NCBI GenBank assembly: GCA_012656075.1
Contig: JAAKBF010000229.1
Location: forward strand, 434,001 to 498,000
Direction of reading: 5' to 3'
Source of the DNA: Phytophthora hibernalis
Lineage: Eukaryota > Oomycota > Peronosporomycetes > Peronosporales > Peronosporaceae
DNA: 64,000 nt
Positions 42,939 to 53,275 of this stretch are shown piece after piece. The position numbers and the translations under genes are program-made. The notes under the pieces were generated by a model. That model was not told the origin of the DNA and did no database searches. It saw only the letters and a program-made list of their open reading frames with translations. Position 1 is the stretch's first letter. Each line of letters opens with the position of its first letter.

Positions 42939-44536
42939 CTAGACATCTGCTATTTCAACGGATGCATCGCAGTCCTGTTGGAGCTCGCGCCGCGTCTTCT
43001 TGCGTTGACCAACCTTTCCAGGGCGTCGCAACACAACGCGTTTACCCAGCGAGTCAGGAATCGCGTCACCTGCCTCGAAATCCTCGTGCCATATCTGAAA
43101 ACAGGTCTTAGTTTCTCCATTGTACTCACGTCGAGCTTTTGGGCACAAGAAACACTTTGCTTCGCCGTGCGAGCAGTCCTCGCAGAAGAATGTCGTCTGA
43201 AAGACCTGTTGCGGTCCCCTCAGAGAAGAGCACATACTTTACACGCGCGCTGCCTGCATTTTAGGACGCCCGACACTGTTACTCAATCGTCGAATTGCTT
43301 GTGTGTGTGCGTGGTCTGCCGCCGGCGCTTAGCACGGCTCCGTCCAGCCTGCATGGGGGTGACACTCGGTTCTACGATAAAATCGTCGGGCTTGAGCTGC
43401 AACAGTTGCTTGTGCAGCGTGTTCATCCATTCCCCCTCAACATTGGTTGAATACCTCGGATTATGCTAGCCTCTTTGTGCGTAATATACGCGTTTACCAC
43501 AGCCATATCCATGAACCTCAGGAACAATGACTTATAGTACTTGCGAAAACGAATCGATGTCTGGATGGAGTACGATTGGAGGCGGAGTTGATCGTGCACA
43601 TCAACTCCCCATCCACTGTTGGTAGTCCGACACCAGCTTCGGGCACGTGACCGAAATTTGCCCCACCTGTCGGACATAATTGAGGCGTTCTTCCGCCATG
43701 GATACACCCGTTGCCAGGTAGTGTACTGGTTTGAGGTCCAACCAATGGCACGCAACCATGGTGGGTACAGCAACACAACGGGTATATGTAAAGCTTCCTC
43801 TCGGGATTCTTCTCGGGCGACTCTTACGCTTTTCCACGACTTGCCGATCATAACCGATTCCGTTCGTGATAATTGTTCCAATAACATAGATAGACATCGA
43901 AAGTAGCTGGAGTGCCAGCACAACTGACGAGTAGAAACGATCAATCACAATCAAATGAAAGCTGTGCTAGTTCTCTCCAAGCAAAATCCTCATATTGCGG
44001 ACGACTGCTGCCGCACCCGTCTTGTTATCAACTGGCACTTCATCCACCGTTTCCCGCGCTCCAACGTAGACCTCGAAGCTACGTAGCAAGTTACGACGTT
44101 AGAGGTCAGATTTCAAACCAAAAGTCGTAAGTTACGACGTAACATTTTAGTCAAAAAACGTACCGGTGACAGTATGCAGTCCTCGAATCGCAGACCATGA
44201 ACATCTTGGTTCTGTAGCGATGAGGCTTGTCGGGAATGAACATGCGTGTGGTGTTCATTCGCGACGTAGATGGCAGCACACCTTTTCATCGAAAGAAAAT
44301 ACAGCAGGGAGGGACCACCCCGAGTGAAAACGTTCTGTCAACACATTTACCACGGGTCGTATCTTCCACAGTCGATCGCTAAAATGAGGAGCTTCGTTGT
44401 TCACAAAATGTAAGTCGCGAAGTATAGATGTGCACCGATTGCGAGCCATGAATCTCCCAAAGATACCTGCCGGTACTGCTCCATCATCTGCCATTGACCA
44501 GTGGCTGGAAACCGCCTTTATGCGGACATAACACAT
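42939..44536 (-). pseudogene. piggyBac-like transposase, DDD core and zinc tail
   Basis: DDE_Tnp_1_7-type transposase. The frame 44536-44255 has GIFGRFMARNRCTSILRDLH and SLPAVFSFDE, which carries the first catalytic Asp. After a frameshift, TTRMFIPDKPHRYRTKMFMV lies near 44240-44180. 43954-43601 contains VIDRFYSSVVLALQLLSM (second Asp), and 43944-43423 has WGVDVHDQLRLQSYSIQTSI (third Asp) and MDMAVVNAYITHKEASIIRG. The C-terminal cysteine domain FFCEDCSHGEAKCFLCPKAR lies at 43235-42939. Three or more frameshifts make this copy inactive. Confidence 0.87.
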
Positions 44537-44540
44537 GGGC

Positions 44541-47203
44541 GATAAGCAGGTCCATTACTATTGAGGGTTACCGGTTTGGTATCGGTTATTGACCGTGAAC
44601 CGGTTAGCCCGAACCGGTCCAATCCGGACCCACGATGATTACGGTGATTACGGTAAGTCGATTACGCCACCAATGATTGGACGAGTCGAATGATTGGACG
44701 CAAGCTGCGTGTCTATGTGGTAGGCTAGCTAAAGTAACTCCGATCAATCAATCACTTTCGAATCTTCCTTCTTCCCCTCAAGTGGTCAAGTGTCCTCGCT
44801 CCGGTCTCGTCCAGAGTGCTGTCCTCCCTCCGCTCCGTCAAGCTTCGTTCAAGATCCATACCTTCCATCAGGTTATGAACCCAAGCAGCATGTCCTCTGC
44901 CCACGATGCCAGCACCAAGGTCTCCATCGACAAGTTCAACGGAGACAACTACGCGACGTGGAACCGCTACATGCGTTTTGGCGTGTTCCTGACCAAGTCG
45001 GTGTGGCAAGTCGTGAACCGGGAGACGACGCCAAGCTTCACGGACTCGCGGGCCAAGGACGACTACGTCAAGTCGAGCAACATCGCGTTCGGACTGATGC
45101 TGCTCCTCGTGGACGCGGACTACCACCATGTGGTCGACGACTGCGAGGAATCGTGGGTTGCGTGGTCGCGCCTGAAGACGCTGTACGGAGGATCGCAGAA
45201 GGCTGGTCGCATCTATCTGAAACGACAGCTCTTCAGCATGGAGATGTCGGAAGGCGGGAATGTCTTGCATCACTGCAATGAGGTCCTCAATATCAGCGCC
45301 AAGCTCAGCAGCATCGGCGCCAAGATGGAGGATGAAGACGTGGCGATCTGCTTGTTGCGCAGTCTCCCCAAGAGCTACGAGAACGTCGTACTGAACCTGG
45401 AGATGAGCATAGCAGAGCTACGCACGCAAGACGTTGTGAAGGTGCTCACGAACGAGCACATCAAGCGGCAAGGCGAGAAGACGGCGACGGTGAAAACGGA
45501 GGACGCGGCCAAAGCGTTCACGACCGACCGAGAGTCTCGCCAGTGCACGTACTGCGGGAAATTGGGGCACACGGTTGACAAGTGCTGGACCAAGCAGAAG
45601 GATGAAAACCGAGGGCCAAGACGCGGCGGCAATGACAATGGCCGTGGACGCAGGGCCAACAACATCCAGTGGAGAAACGACAGCGACGACTACGACTACG
45701 ATCGAGTGGCGTTCGCGGTTTCCCTGGAGTGTGGAGTTTCGACGGGCAAGAATGTGTCCGGGATGTGGGCGGTCGACAGCGGCGCAACGCACCACATCTG
45801 CAATGACAAGTCCAAGTTCGCTCACTTGATCGAGCGAGATGAAGGTGGAGTTTCGGTGGCCGACGGCAACAAAGCGGTCATCAAGGGTGTGGGAACCATC
45901 GTGGAACGAGTGGTTCTGCCCAACGGCGACGAGCGTGAGATCGAGATCAAGAACGCGCTGTACGTGCCGGACATGAGCAAGAATCTGCTCTCGGTGCCGC
46001 AGATCAACAGACACGGCAAGTTCCAAGTGGTGTTCGACGGCACCAACATGCACGTTTCGCGCAAGGGTTCGAACCAAATGGTGGCGACGGCGGACCTCGT
46101 GGATGGCCTCTACTGGCTTCGGACGCCTCAGCGATCGGCGAATGCGGCGACAAGTGGAAGAACAGTCGACCTGCACGCGCGTATGGGTCATGCTCCGGTG
46201 GAGGTGCTTCGCAAGATGGTCGACAACAACATGATCAAGGACGCGAAGGCACCCTCCAAGTCGAGTGGACCACGCATGTGTCGCGGTTGCCAGCAAGGGA
46301 AGATGGTCCAAAACCGTTTCCAAGCAACCGTGACAAGCGTCGCTACGACACGTTTGAGCTGCTCCACTTCGACATCTGCGGACCCATGGAGAAAATCTCG
46401 CTTGGCGGCAGCAAGTATCTACTGTTGATCGTGGACGAAGCCAGCAAATGCATGAAGGGTTTCTGTCTGCGTGCCAAGTCGGAGAGCGAAGATTGCATCA
46501 AGAAGTACATCACCAAGGTGCAGACGCAATTCGGCAAGAAGGTCAAGCTTATGCGACACGACGGAGCTCGTGAGTTTGCGACCAACTCGCTCAAGGCCTT
46601 CTACGAAGATCAAGGCATCGAGCAGCAAACCACGGTCCCGTACGCGCACCAGACCAACGGCACGGCAGAGCGCGCCATCCGGACCATCGTCACGATCGGC
46701 CGCAGTATGTTGCACCATGCCAAGCTGGACAAGTGTTTCTGGGCTGAGGCGGCGATGACGGCCATCTACGGCTGCCGTCCCCCAAGATCGAGCACAAGAC
46801 TCCGTTCGAGATCGCGCACAAGTCCAAGCCAAGTGTCAAGCACATGCGTGTATTTGGCTGCCGGACGTACGTTTTGACTCCGAAGGAAAAACGACTCAAG
46901 TGGGACCCCAAGGCTCGCGCCGGACTGTTCCTCGGCTACGAAGAAGTGTCCAAGGCGTATCGACTTTATGACATCGAGGCGGGGCAGGTGGTTATCAGTC
47001 GCGATGTCAACTTCGACGAATCAACCTTTGGATTATCGCCGCGGATCTCCGATGAAGATGTCGACGACCTGAACCTCGACTCGCTCGACATTGAAGATAA
47101 TGGCCTGGCGACCATCTACAGCAAGTCCTTCACCGTCGCCCTCACCAAGACGATAACCAGTCTTACCACCTTGCTGCGAATCAGCAACACCGTCGCCGCC
47201 TAG
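44541..47203 (+). mobile_element. Copia element nested in piggyBac, lacking RT/RNase H
   Basis: Plus-strand copia gag-protease-integrase sequence that stops before the reverse transcriptase. The 44541-44874 part is leader-like and includes ACCGGT-rich sequence at 44560-44620. No matching LTR pair or target duplication is seen at the borders, so the insertion is truncated or rearranged. Confidence 0.82.
44875..47203 (+). pseudogene. Copia Gag-Pol (gag, protease, integrase)
   Basis: The ATG at 44875 opens MNPSSMSSAHDASTKVSIDK. A UBN2-type gag follows (FNGDNYATWNRYMRFGVFLT), then a zinc knuckle CTYCGKLGHTVDKC (CX2CX4HX4C, about 45545-45586), then the protease motif WAVDSGATHHICND (about 45768). 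The GAG-pre-integrase segment (DLHARMGHAPVEVLRKMVDN) and integrase come next: HFDICGPMEKISLGG, LMRHDGAREFATNS and HQTNGTAERAIRTI. A first frameshift lies near 46310 and a second near 46800. The post-integrase stretch KEKRLKWDPKARAGLFLGYE follows, then an acidic linker and a stop at about 47203. The 5' 1.4 kb is a clean open frame, suggesting a fairly young copy. Confidence 0.9.
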
Positions 47204-47508
47204 CTGCTCACTAGCGACACCACTGTGCCCCCATCACCTTCGTGCTCGCTACTCTCGTTCATGTTAATCAGCCCAGACGTAATTGCGAAACTAACGACAA
47301 CATCCTCCCCTGTGAACCAGTTTTTTCCTTCTTCTGGCTCGTTCTCATCAGCGCGTGGCGCGAAGTATCTCCAGTCGTTTGATAATCTCAGCGGCTTCTT
47401 CGACTCCCATCCGGCCGCTTTTAGCTGTCTCCAGAGATGGCAAAAGTCCACGGCTCGGATCTCTGCCGCGTGCTTTGTCCGCGAGCTTGTTCGAATTCTA
47501 GGCATCAC
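47200..47508 (-). pseudogene. piggyBac-like transposase N-terminus
   Basis: Contains RAVDFCHLWRQLKAAGWESK and FTGEDVVVSFAITSGLI, a plausible transposase start with Trp/Phe-rich helices. It is in the same orientation as the core at 42939-44536, and both lie within the same TTAA-bounded element. It breaks off at about 47200 where the plus-strand copia frame ends. The acidic region normally expected between N-terminus and core is missing, so the copia insertion was accompanied by loss of transposase sequence. Confidence 0.7.
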
Positions 47509-47724
47509 TCCACTTGTTGGGTTCCGGGTAAATCTCTGAATGATCTTGAACTCCCACCAATCCCCTCAACACACATCAATGATGGCATCTTCCCGCATCC
47601 CCTACACCTGTCCGTTTTGTGCATGCTTGGAATTGTACCTCTTCCAGCTTATATTTGTTTCGCCCAGAATAAGCTTGATTAAAGTATGCGTGCGTTTTTT
47701 CCGAGCCATTTCCTGTATAAAGCA

Positions 47725-47755
47725 AATTCTATGTCGTAAGTTACGACATAGAATT
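47725..47755. repeat. 31-nt perfect palindrome near the piggyBac right end
   Basis: 15-nt arms (AATTCTATGTCGTAA and inverse) around a central G, 30 bp inside the TTAA end. Its core GTCGTAAGTTACGAC recurs exactly at 44124-44138. A related CGTCGTA-GCT-TACGACG is at 42584-42600, about 44 bp inside the other end. Confidence 0.95.
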
Positions 47756-47973
47756 TTGGTACGTCGTAACTTGGTAACAGAGAGGTTAAATACATGTAGA
47801 ACTTGTATGGAATCGAGGTGGTCCGAACTGTGCGTGATCCAGAACTGTGTGCGCACGGATAACCAGAATTTTCTGGATGTCGTATCCTGACGATGGCAAT
47901 AATATGACCGGCGTATTCCGGACAATTAGTGATAGCACGTGTGCGATACAGTTTATGGTTCATTTATCTAAGT

Positions 47974-50358
47974 TCAAGCGTTATCTGGAGGCTCATACAA
48001 GTGGAGAAAAAGGTACTTGCGACGGCAAAGCTTGTCTGGTTGAAGAGGAAGCCTTGCAGTGATCTCTCTGGGTGGAGACGAAATGGGCTGTTCCTCTCGG
48101 ATTGCGGGCCGAGGGTACGATGGTGGCAGTGACAATCTCCTTTGTACAGGTCGCCGCTGCTTGTTGCGCGGAGCTGCGAGTTTTTCAATCGTCTTTGTAC
48201 CACTACGAGGGATTGGCTTTCTGCGCGACGCTTCTGCTATTGGTATTTGCTGCTCGTGCTCCTTTTCCAACCGCTTTAGTAAACGATCAGACACATCGTA
48301 CTTGGCAGATTGGGTGAGAACGTATCCCGCAACCATGAGCCGAGGCTGACAAAAGTATGCAACAGGATAAAGAAAAGAATAGTTGAATGACCAGGTACAA
48401 TCAATACATTGGCACCAGCACTTACCGCATACTCCTGGATGTCGTAGAAGAGTCGAGGAATTTCATCAAAAGAGCTGGCGAGAATGGGTCTCTGAAGTTC
48501 CTCCAGAATCGCGAGAGCGGTCTCAAAGAGCTGTTTCCACCCATTGGAGACAAACCCTTCAAAGACTTGTACCACCACGTCGTACGAAAGCGCCTCCATA
48601 TTACTGAAGAGAGTCATAAACCACCTGAGAAGACACGAGAAAGGAATTTAGTGACGGATTTGGCAATGCAGTAGAGTCGCTAAATCATACCCCGTAGCGA
48701 CAATGCTGATGGGGAAGTCAATGGCGTCAAAGTGTTGGGATACAGCAGCTAGATGAATGCGTAGAAGTCTATCCAGCTGCATGCAACATAAATTCGTTAG
48801 TGTGAGCAAATTCATAAGACTGCAATCTTACCTGAAAGCAGCGTAGACTGAGATGCGGTAGTCCAGGCCCATACAATCTTTCAAGCTCGAAACGTGGCGA
48901 TGCAAGCAAACTCACGAACAGCCAAAACGCGCGGGCCTCGTTCCAGTCGCTCACAGCGAGCATCAAGGCCGCGACATGGTCCATACCCTGGCAGTATCCC
49001 ACTTCGGTGTCCACACTAGCACAAGCTCGGAGTATGTTCTGCAGTGCTGCCCGCCGCTTCTCCACAGGAACTGCGACTCCAGTCGAGTTGCATACAGAGC
49101 GTGGAGTTAAATCTAAGCTCTTGCGGTGTTGCCGTCGTGCTGAAACCCCAAAGGTTCGGGTGACATCAAGGCGGATTTGTTCATCCCATTCTGACGCTGA
49201 TCCCGTTTCGCACTGTGTATATATGAGTTCGTAAGCCTTCTCAAGTTCCAAAGACGTTGGCACACGTTCTGTTGGGTTGCTGCGTTCGTTGGTCTGCATG
49301 GGTCGTCCCCAAGACAGCCTTGATGCTACCGGTGTCTCGTTGGTGTCAGAGTCCTCAGTGTCCGATCCCGAAGACGCGTATAAACTAGTACGGACGGCTT
49401 CAGCCAAGTCAGAGACAAAGACTCGTGTCCGACTGTCCTTCAGACACTCCGTTTGCCAGCGCAAAGCGCTGTCGTTATCCGCCAATGTGGTGCTACTGCT
49501 ACTTCGAGATCGTAGCCGATTGTAAAGCTCGTCCGAAACAATTTGCAGCGTCTCTCGATCTGTTGGCGTGAGAAAGCTGTCTGTGTGTCGAACCATGACG
49601 CTCCAGCCGTTGTCTCCCGCGTGTTCGCCGGAGGATTGCTTGTTATTTACCGAGATTTGAGCGCTCAAAGCCTCACGCAACGCCGCGATCGTAGCATCCA
49701 TTTTATTGAGCACTCGATGCGCTCGGCATTGCGTTATTTTGAAGCTCATGGTTAGTTGTCGATGTGCAAGCGCAAGCTGATTGGAAGCCTCCACTGAAGT
49801 TTGTGTCGGCGCAAATCGATGCGCAGCAGGCGGTGCTGGAAGCTGCATTGACGCACAGCCGATCGGCGACCCGCCGTGCTGCTTTTGAATCGCTTCATCC
49901 AAGGCCTGCACATCGCAGCCAGCATCAACAGCTAGAACCCGAAGGTTTTGCTCTTCTTCCTGCTTGGTAACTAGCGTCTGATTGGCAGTAGAGAGCACAG
50001 CACGGATTCTGTGCTCAAGTTCTTGGTTTTCACGGCTAATTTTCCTCGCCTCGCGAAGCTGCTGAGCGCGATACTCCGTCTGAAAACACGACGTGCAGAC
50101 ACGTTGCGGGCGCAATGGAGCACCAGGACACAGCGCGATCTCCAACACTTGTTCGCAGCATCCAGCGCAGAAGATCGAGAAGCACAGTCGGCAGTGGTGG
50201 CGGCGCTCACGCACCGAGAAAACGACTAAGCACAGCGGACAATTCGTCGCAGTGGCGTCGTCCTCCCAGAACCGATCTGTGTCCGCTACCGGGTGGTCTG
50301 GTGCATTGTCGTCCCAGCCAGGCAGCATCTTGTCTACCGTCGCCACATACTCCGTCAT
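47974..50358 (-). CDS. FYVE and TBC (Rab-GAP) domain protein
   Basis: Intact four-exon host gene, 727 residues, on the minus strand. Exons are 50358-48832, 48776-48691, 48624-48426 and 48345-47974. Introns are 48777-48831 (55 nt), 48625-48690 (66 nt) and 48346-48425 (80 nt), all GT-AG, and the exon total is divisible by three. The ATG at 50358 opens MTEYVATVDKMLPGWDD. A FYVE finger at about residues 28-85 has the WEDD start, RRHHCRLCFSIFCAGCC and RVCTSC, and should bind PI3P on endosomes. The TBC domain from about residue 390 carries the Arg finger in IRLDVTRTFGV and the Gln finger in VGYCQGMDHVAAL, so it should activate Rab GTP hydrolysis. The basic tail has no motif. It has GC3-rich codons. 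Confidence 0.9.
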
Positions 50359-50395
50359 GGCCGCTTCCCGGCCGTCCGTGTCTCCTTCCGTCCCG

Positions 50396-50850
50396 CTACA
50401 CACATCCCACTGTCTCCTGCCCAACCACCACGACAATCAGTCTCCTTTCACCCAGAAACACTCCAGAGTGTCTCCTACATGATCGCTCCTGGCCCAAAAG
50501 GCCTCCGCAGACTGTAAAGAGGCCGAAACCCACCGACGCGTGCGACGTACAGTGCGTCACGTGGGACTCGTCCTTGGCGCTCCGACTGTTCTCCGCAGGA
50601 CCCTGCAGCGACGCGTCAGTGCTCAACACACCAGCAGACCGAGCACGAAAGTCTCTATTACCTGCTCTACAAAGCACTGGATGCCCATCAGTCGGGGCTC
50701 GTGCTCCTTCAGTGTGCGCACCACGAACGGATCCACCGCTCGCTTCGACCCGTTGTGGAACTTGTTGAGTACAGATCCGACCAACGCATTGGCGCGCGAA
50801 TACCTCGCAGCCACCGCGTTCTTTCCCTTGTTCCCGCTCTTCCCTGTCAT
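50396..50850 (-). CDS. Small two-exon gene of unknown function
   Basis: Minus strand: exon 1 is 50850-50662 (63 codons, MTGKSGNKGKNAVAARYSRA onward, ending MGIQCFVEQ), the intron is 50603-50661 (59 nt, GTAATAG...CTGCAG), and exon 2 is 50602-50396 with a stop at 50396. Codons in exon 1 end mostly in G or C (AAG, AAC, GTG, CTG, GAG), the pattern of the intact genes nearby. Exon 1 shows no known domain but looks helical and basic. Exon 2 is less convincing and ends only 37 bp before the FYVE-TBC start codon, so it may partly be the promoter of that gene. Confidence 0.45.
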
Positions 50851-51023
50851 GACCACTGCCTCAAAAAGCCCCTGATTCCTCAGCACCGGGACGGACGGGG
50901 GAGCCGTTAGTGGATCTTGAAACGACGCCAAATGTGACAAGACGACATCATCTTTGAAAGGGCCAAAAAGAGCTTGCTTCCGCTGCCACAAGCCGTTCGG
51001 AGACGCAAGACACCGACGGGGCA

Positions 51024-51200
51024 ATGAGGCAAACAGTTGGGCCGCCGATGGAGCTCTTAAGCTTCCTAGACGTGATCGCGACTGCCGGCGAGACGTCCCC
51101 GTTGTTGTCTGACACTGCGGATTTTGATCCCATCGTGCAGGGAACCTTCCAGTACACTCTTCACGCTGCACGTTTAGTCGTGCTTCGCAAATACCGGTAG
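51024..51200 (+). CDS. Short divergent ORF, possible first exon
   Basis: Plus-strand ORF with ATGs at 51024 and 51048 reading MELLSFLDVIATAGETSPLL and ending RLVVLRKYR before TAG at 51198. Codon use is coding-like. A following stretch MLQGRDFSSGMNIVKIDANI at about 51240-51318 could be a second exon, but no intron keeps the frame convincingly. No family is recognised. Confidence 0.3.
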   Translation: MRQTVGPPMELLSFLDVIATAGETSPLLSDTADFDPIVQGTFQYTLHAARLVVLRKYR

Positions 51201-51395
51201 TCGTGCTTCTGGCGCGGGTCTCCTGATGACTCCCAAATCAAATGCTCCAGGGCCGTGACTTTTCCTCCGGCATGAATATTGTCAAGATTGACGCCAACAT
51301 TCTTCAGGTTGTTTGATGACCGACATCTTCGCAAAGATCTGAACAGCGGAAAAATCTGAACACCCTAGATTGTTAAGTACAGTGTAAGGTAATCG

Positions 51396-51843
51396 GTCAA
51401 TTTAAGGCCGCCAAACAGACGGTGGCTCAATGCTCAGAAACTAGACCATACTATCAACAGTTAAAGACAGATCCTAAATCCTGTTCACTCGAGCTATTTT
51501 TAGAGGCTATGGACAGCTACCATGGATTAAGAGCCATGCTCTGTCGGACAGTCAAACATAGCGTCCATGCAAGTGTGAGCAGAATTTGGTGCAGGACCAA
51601 ATTCCAGCTCCAGGTTCTTTTATAATTTTGAATTACCGGTACAATATCTCTCCAAAACCGCGAGTTATTCCCGAGCTAGCTAATTCACTGTACAATTTTA
51701 TACACTGCTTCGTCTAATAAATATGTTGCATAGTGTAGAACGCAGGTTTGGTCGTACTTAAATGAAATTAAACTGTAGTTATTTCAATTTAGTCACAGCC
51801 TTTTCCTTACTGAAAGCAAATCAAAACGCGGCCTTAAATTGAC
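51396..51843. mobile_element. 448-bp MITE-like element
   Basis: Perfect 16-bp terminal inverted repeats: GTCAATTTAAGGCCGC at 51396-51411 and its inverse at 51828-51843. The interior is AT-rich and non-coding. No clear target-site duplication. It ends 31 bp before the start codon of the next gene. Confidence 0.8.
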
Positions 51844-51874
51844 ACACGACACGGACCATCAAATTCTGACCAAA

Positions 51875-53140
51875 ATGCTGGGAGCGCGACATCGGGCGTG
51901 GGTCCTCAAGCCGCTGCTCGACCGCCCCCACTACCAACTCGATGCCTTCTGGCGACACAAGCAGGCGAAGAGGACGACGGTGCTGATGCTACCCACCAGA
52001 AGAGTAGTCGATGGGAGGACAAAGTCGTCCCCGCTCTTCGAACGTACAGGGAACTGAATGGAAACACGCTGGTGGCCCAGCATTTTGTCGTTCCAAGTGA
52101 CTCGCTCTGGCCCAAAGTGGCGTGGGGCTACAGACTCGGAAACGCGGTGAACTCGCTGAGGAAGAGGCTGCAGAAAGGAGATTTAGCCTCCACATTCGTG
52201 GATGAGCTTCAGAAATTAAACTTTGTACAAGATGTGAGCCAATATCACTGGGAGGAAGCATTTATGCCCGCTCTAAGACGCTACTACAAGCTGGAGGGCC
52301 ATACAGACGTACCTTACCGTTTTGTTGTCCCTATGGGGGACAAGACGTGGCCCGAGCTGGCGTGGGGGTGGGCACTTGGATCCAGCGTCAACAGTATTCG
52401 CTGTAGAGATGCGTACGCGGAGCAGATTGTTGCGTCGCAGGAAGAGCTCCGGGGATGGACTTTTGCTTCACGGACATCTCCGAAAGAGATTGGACTGAGA
52501 AAGTTCTGCCGGCGTTGAGGGTGTATCGTCAAGTTTTTGGCCATTGCATCGTAGACACGTCGTTTGTCGTGCCTGCTGAGCCCCCATGGCCAGAGAGATC
52601 ATGGGGATTGCGTCTTGGATCTACTGCCACAATGATTCGTAGCGGTCAAAATTATGCAAAACAGTCGACTCATGATAAGGCGGTCCTCGATTCTCTGGGT
52701 TTCGCCTGGAATATTCGTGGCTCGGTGTGGAAAGAGCGCATAGCGCCAACATTGAAAATGTTCGCGACGCAAAATAGACACTGCAAGATTCCGTGGGGTT
52801 TTGTCGTGCCGTCACATGATCCTTGGCCAAATTATGCGTGGGGGATAGCTATTGGGAATGTCCTCTATAGAGTGAGGAAGGATGGAGCGTATTTCTCGCA
52901 TTTCGGTCGCGATGCCGACTGGTTGGACACGTTGGGACTCAATATGAGACTCTCGCCTGAAGCATTTAAAAGTGTGTTGCGCCGTTGCTGGATACGTACG
53001 AGACAGTGACTGGCGACCGATACGTTCCAGACGACTTTGTCATCCGACCGGAGGCTCCGTGGCCTGAAAAATGTGGGGTGTCCATTTGGGTGTGATTATA
53101 GCTCGCAATGCGCACAATTTGGTTTGATGGCCACCGTAAT
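51875..53140 (+). pseudogene. Helicase-associated-type repeat protein, frameshifted
   Basis: Protein of five similar units of about 75 residues. The pattern is W-x5-PALR-Y----G, a short spacer, F-VP----WP---WG--LG. Examples are WEDKVVPALRTYRELNGNTL, WEEAFMPALRRYYKLEGHTD, DWTEKVLPALRVYRQVFGHC, VWKERIAPTLKMFATQNRHC and LLDTYETVTGDRYVPDDFVI. This resembles helicase-associated repeats (PF03457-like), abundant in stramenopile genomes, but no helicase domain is attached. The ATG at 51875 opens MLGARHRAWVLKPLL. Frameshifts occur near 51960, between 52455 and 52518, near 52990 and near 53085. Only indels disturb it, so the true gene may be intact. Function unknown. Confidence 0.65.
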
Positions 53141-53275
53141 TTGGAATGAAGATACTTCGCTGTATTAATGTTTTTTAATCGCTCACCAATGTCGCGTTAC
53201 CGGTATCTCAGCATTTTACCAATCCCAATCGGCGCGGTTCACTTTCTAAGGTTGGGATTTCCTTGAGGGGGCGTC

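Larger units (their letters stand above)
42541..47785 (-). mobile_element. piggyBac-like transposon 2 with TTAA ends, interrupted by copia
   Basis: Ends CCCCTCTGTTACCA (42541) and, inverted, CCTCTCTGTTACCA (ending 47785) match at 13 of 14 positions. TTAA lies directly outside both (42537-42540 and 47786-47789), the exact piggyBac target duplication. The transposase is on the minus strand: N-terminus at 47508-47200, remainder at 44536-42939. A plus-strand copia element fills 44541-47203. GTCGTAA palindromes sit near both ends and in the middle. Confidence 0.93.

Noticed and set aside
50115..50768. Plus-strand frames opposite FYVE-TBC and the small gene
   Set aside because: They overlap FYVE motifs on the minus strand, and codon bias supports the minus strand.
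51396..51843. Considered as the promoter/5' UTR of the repeat-protein gene only
   Set aside because: Perfect 16-bp inverted ends define a discrete mobile-element-like unit, so it was annotated as a MITE with a possible promoter role.
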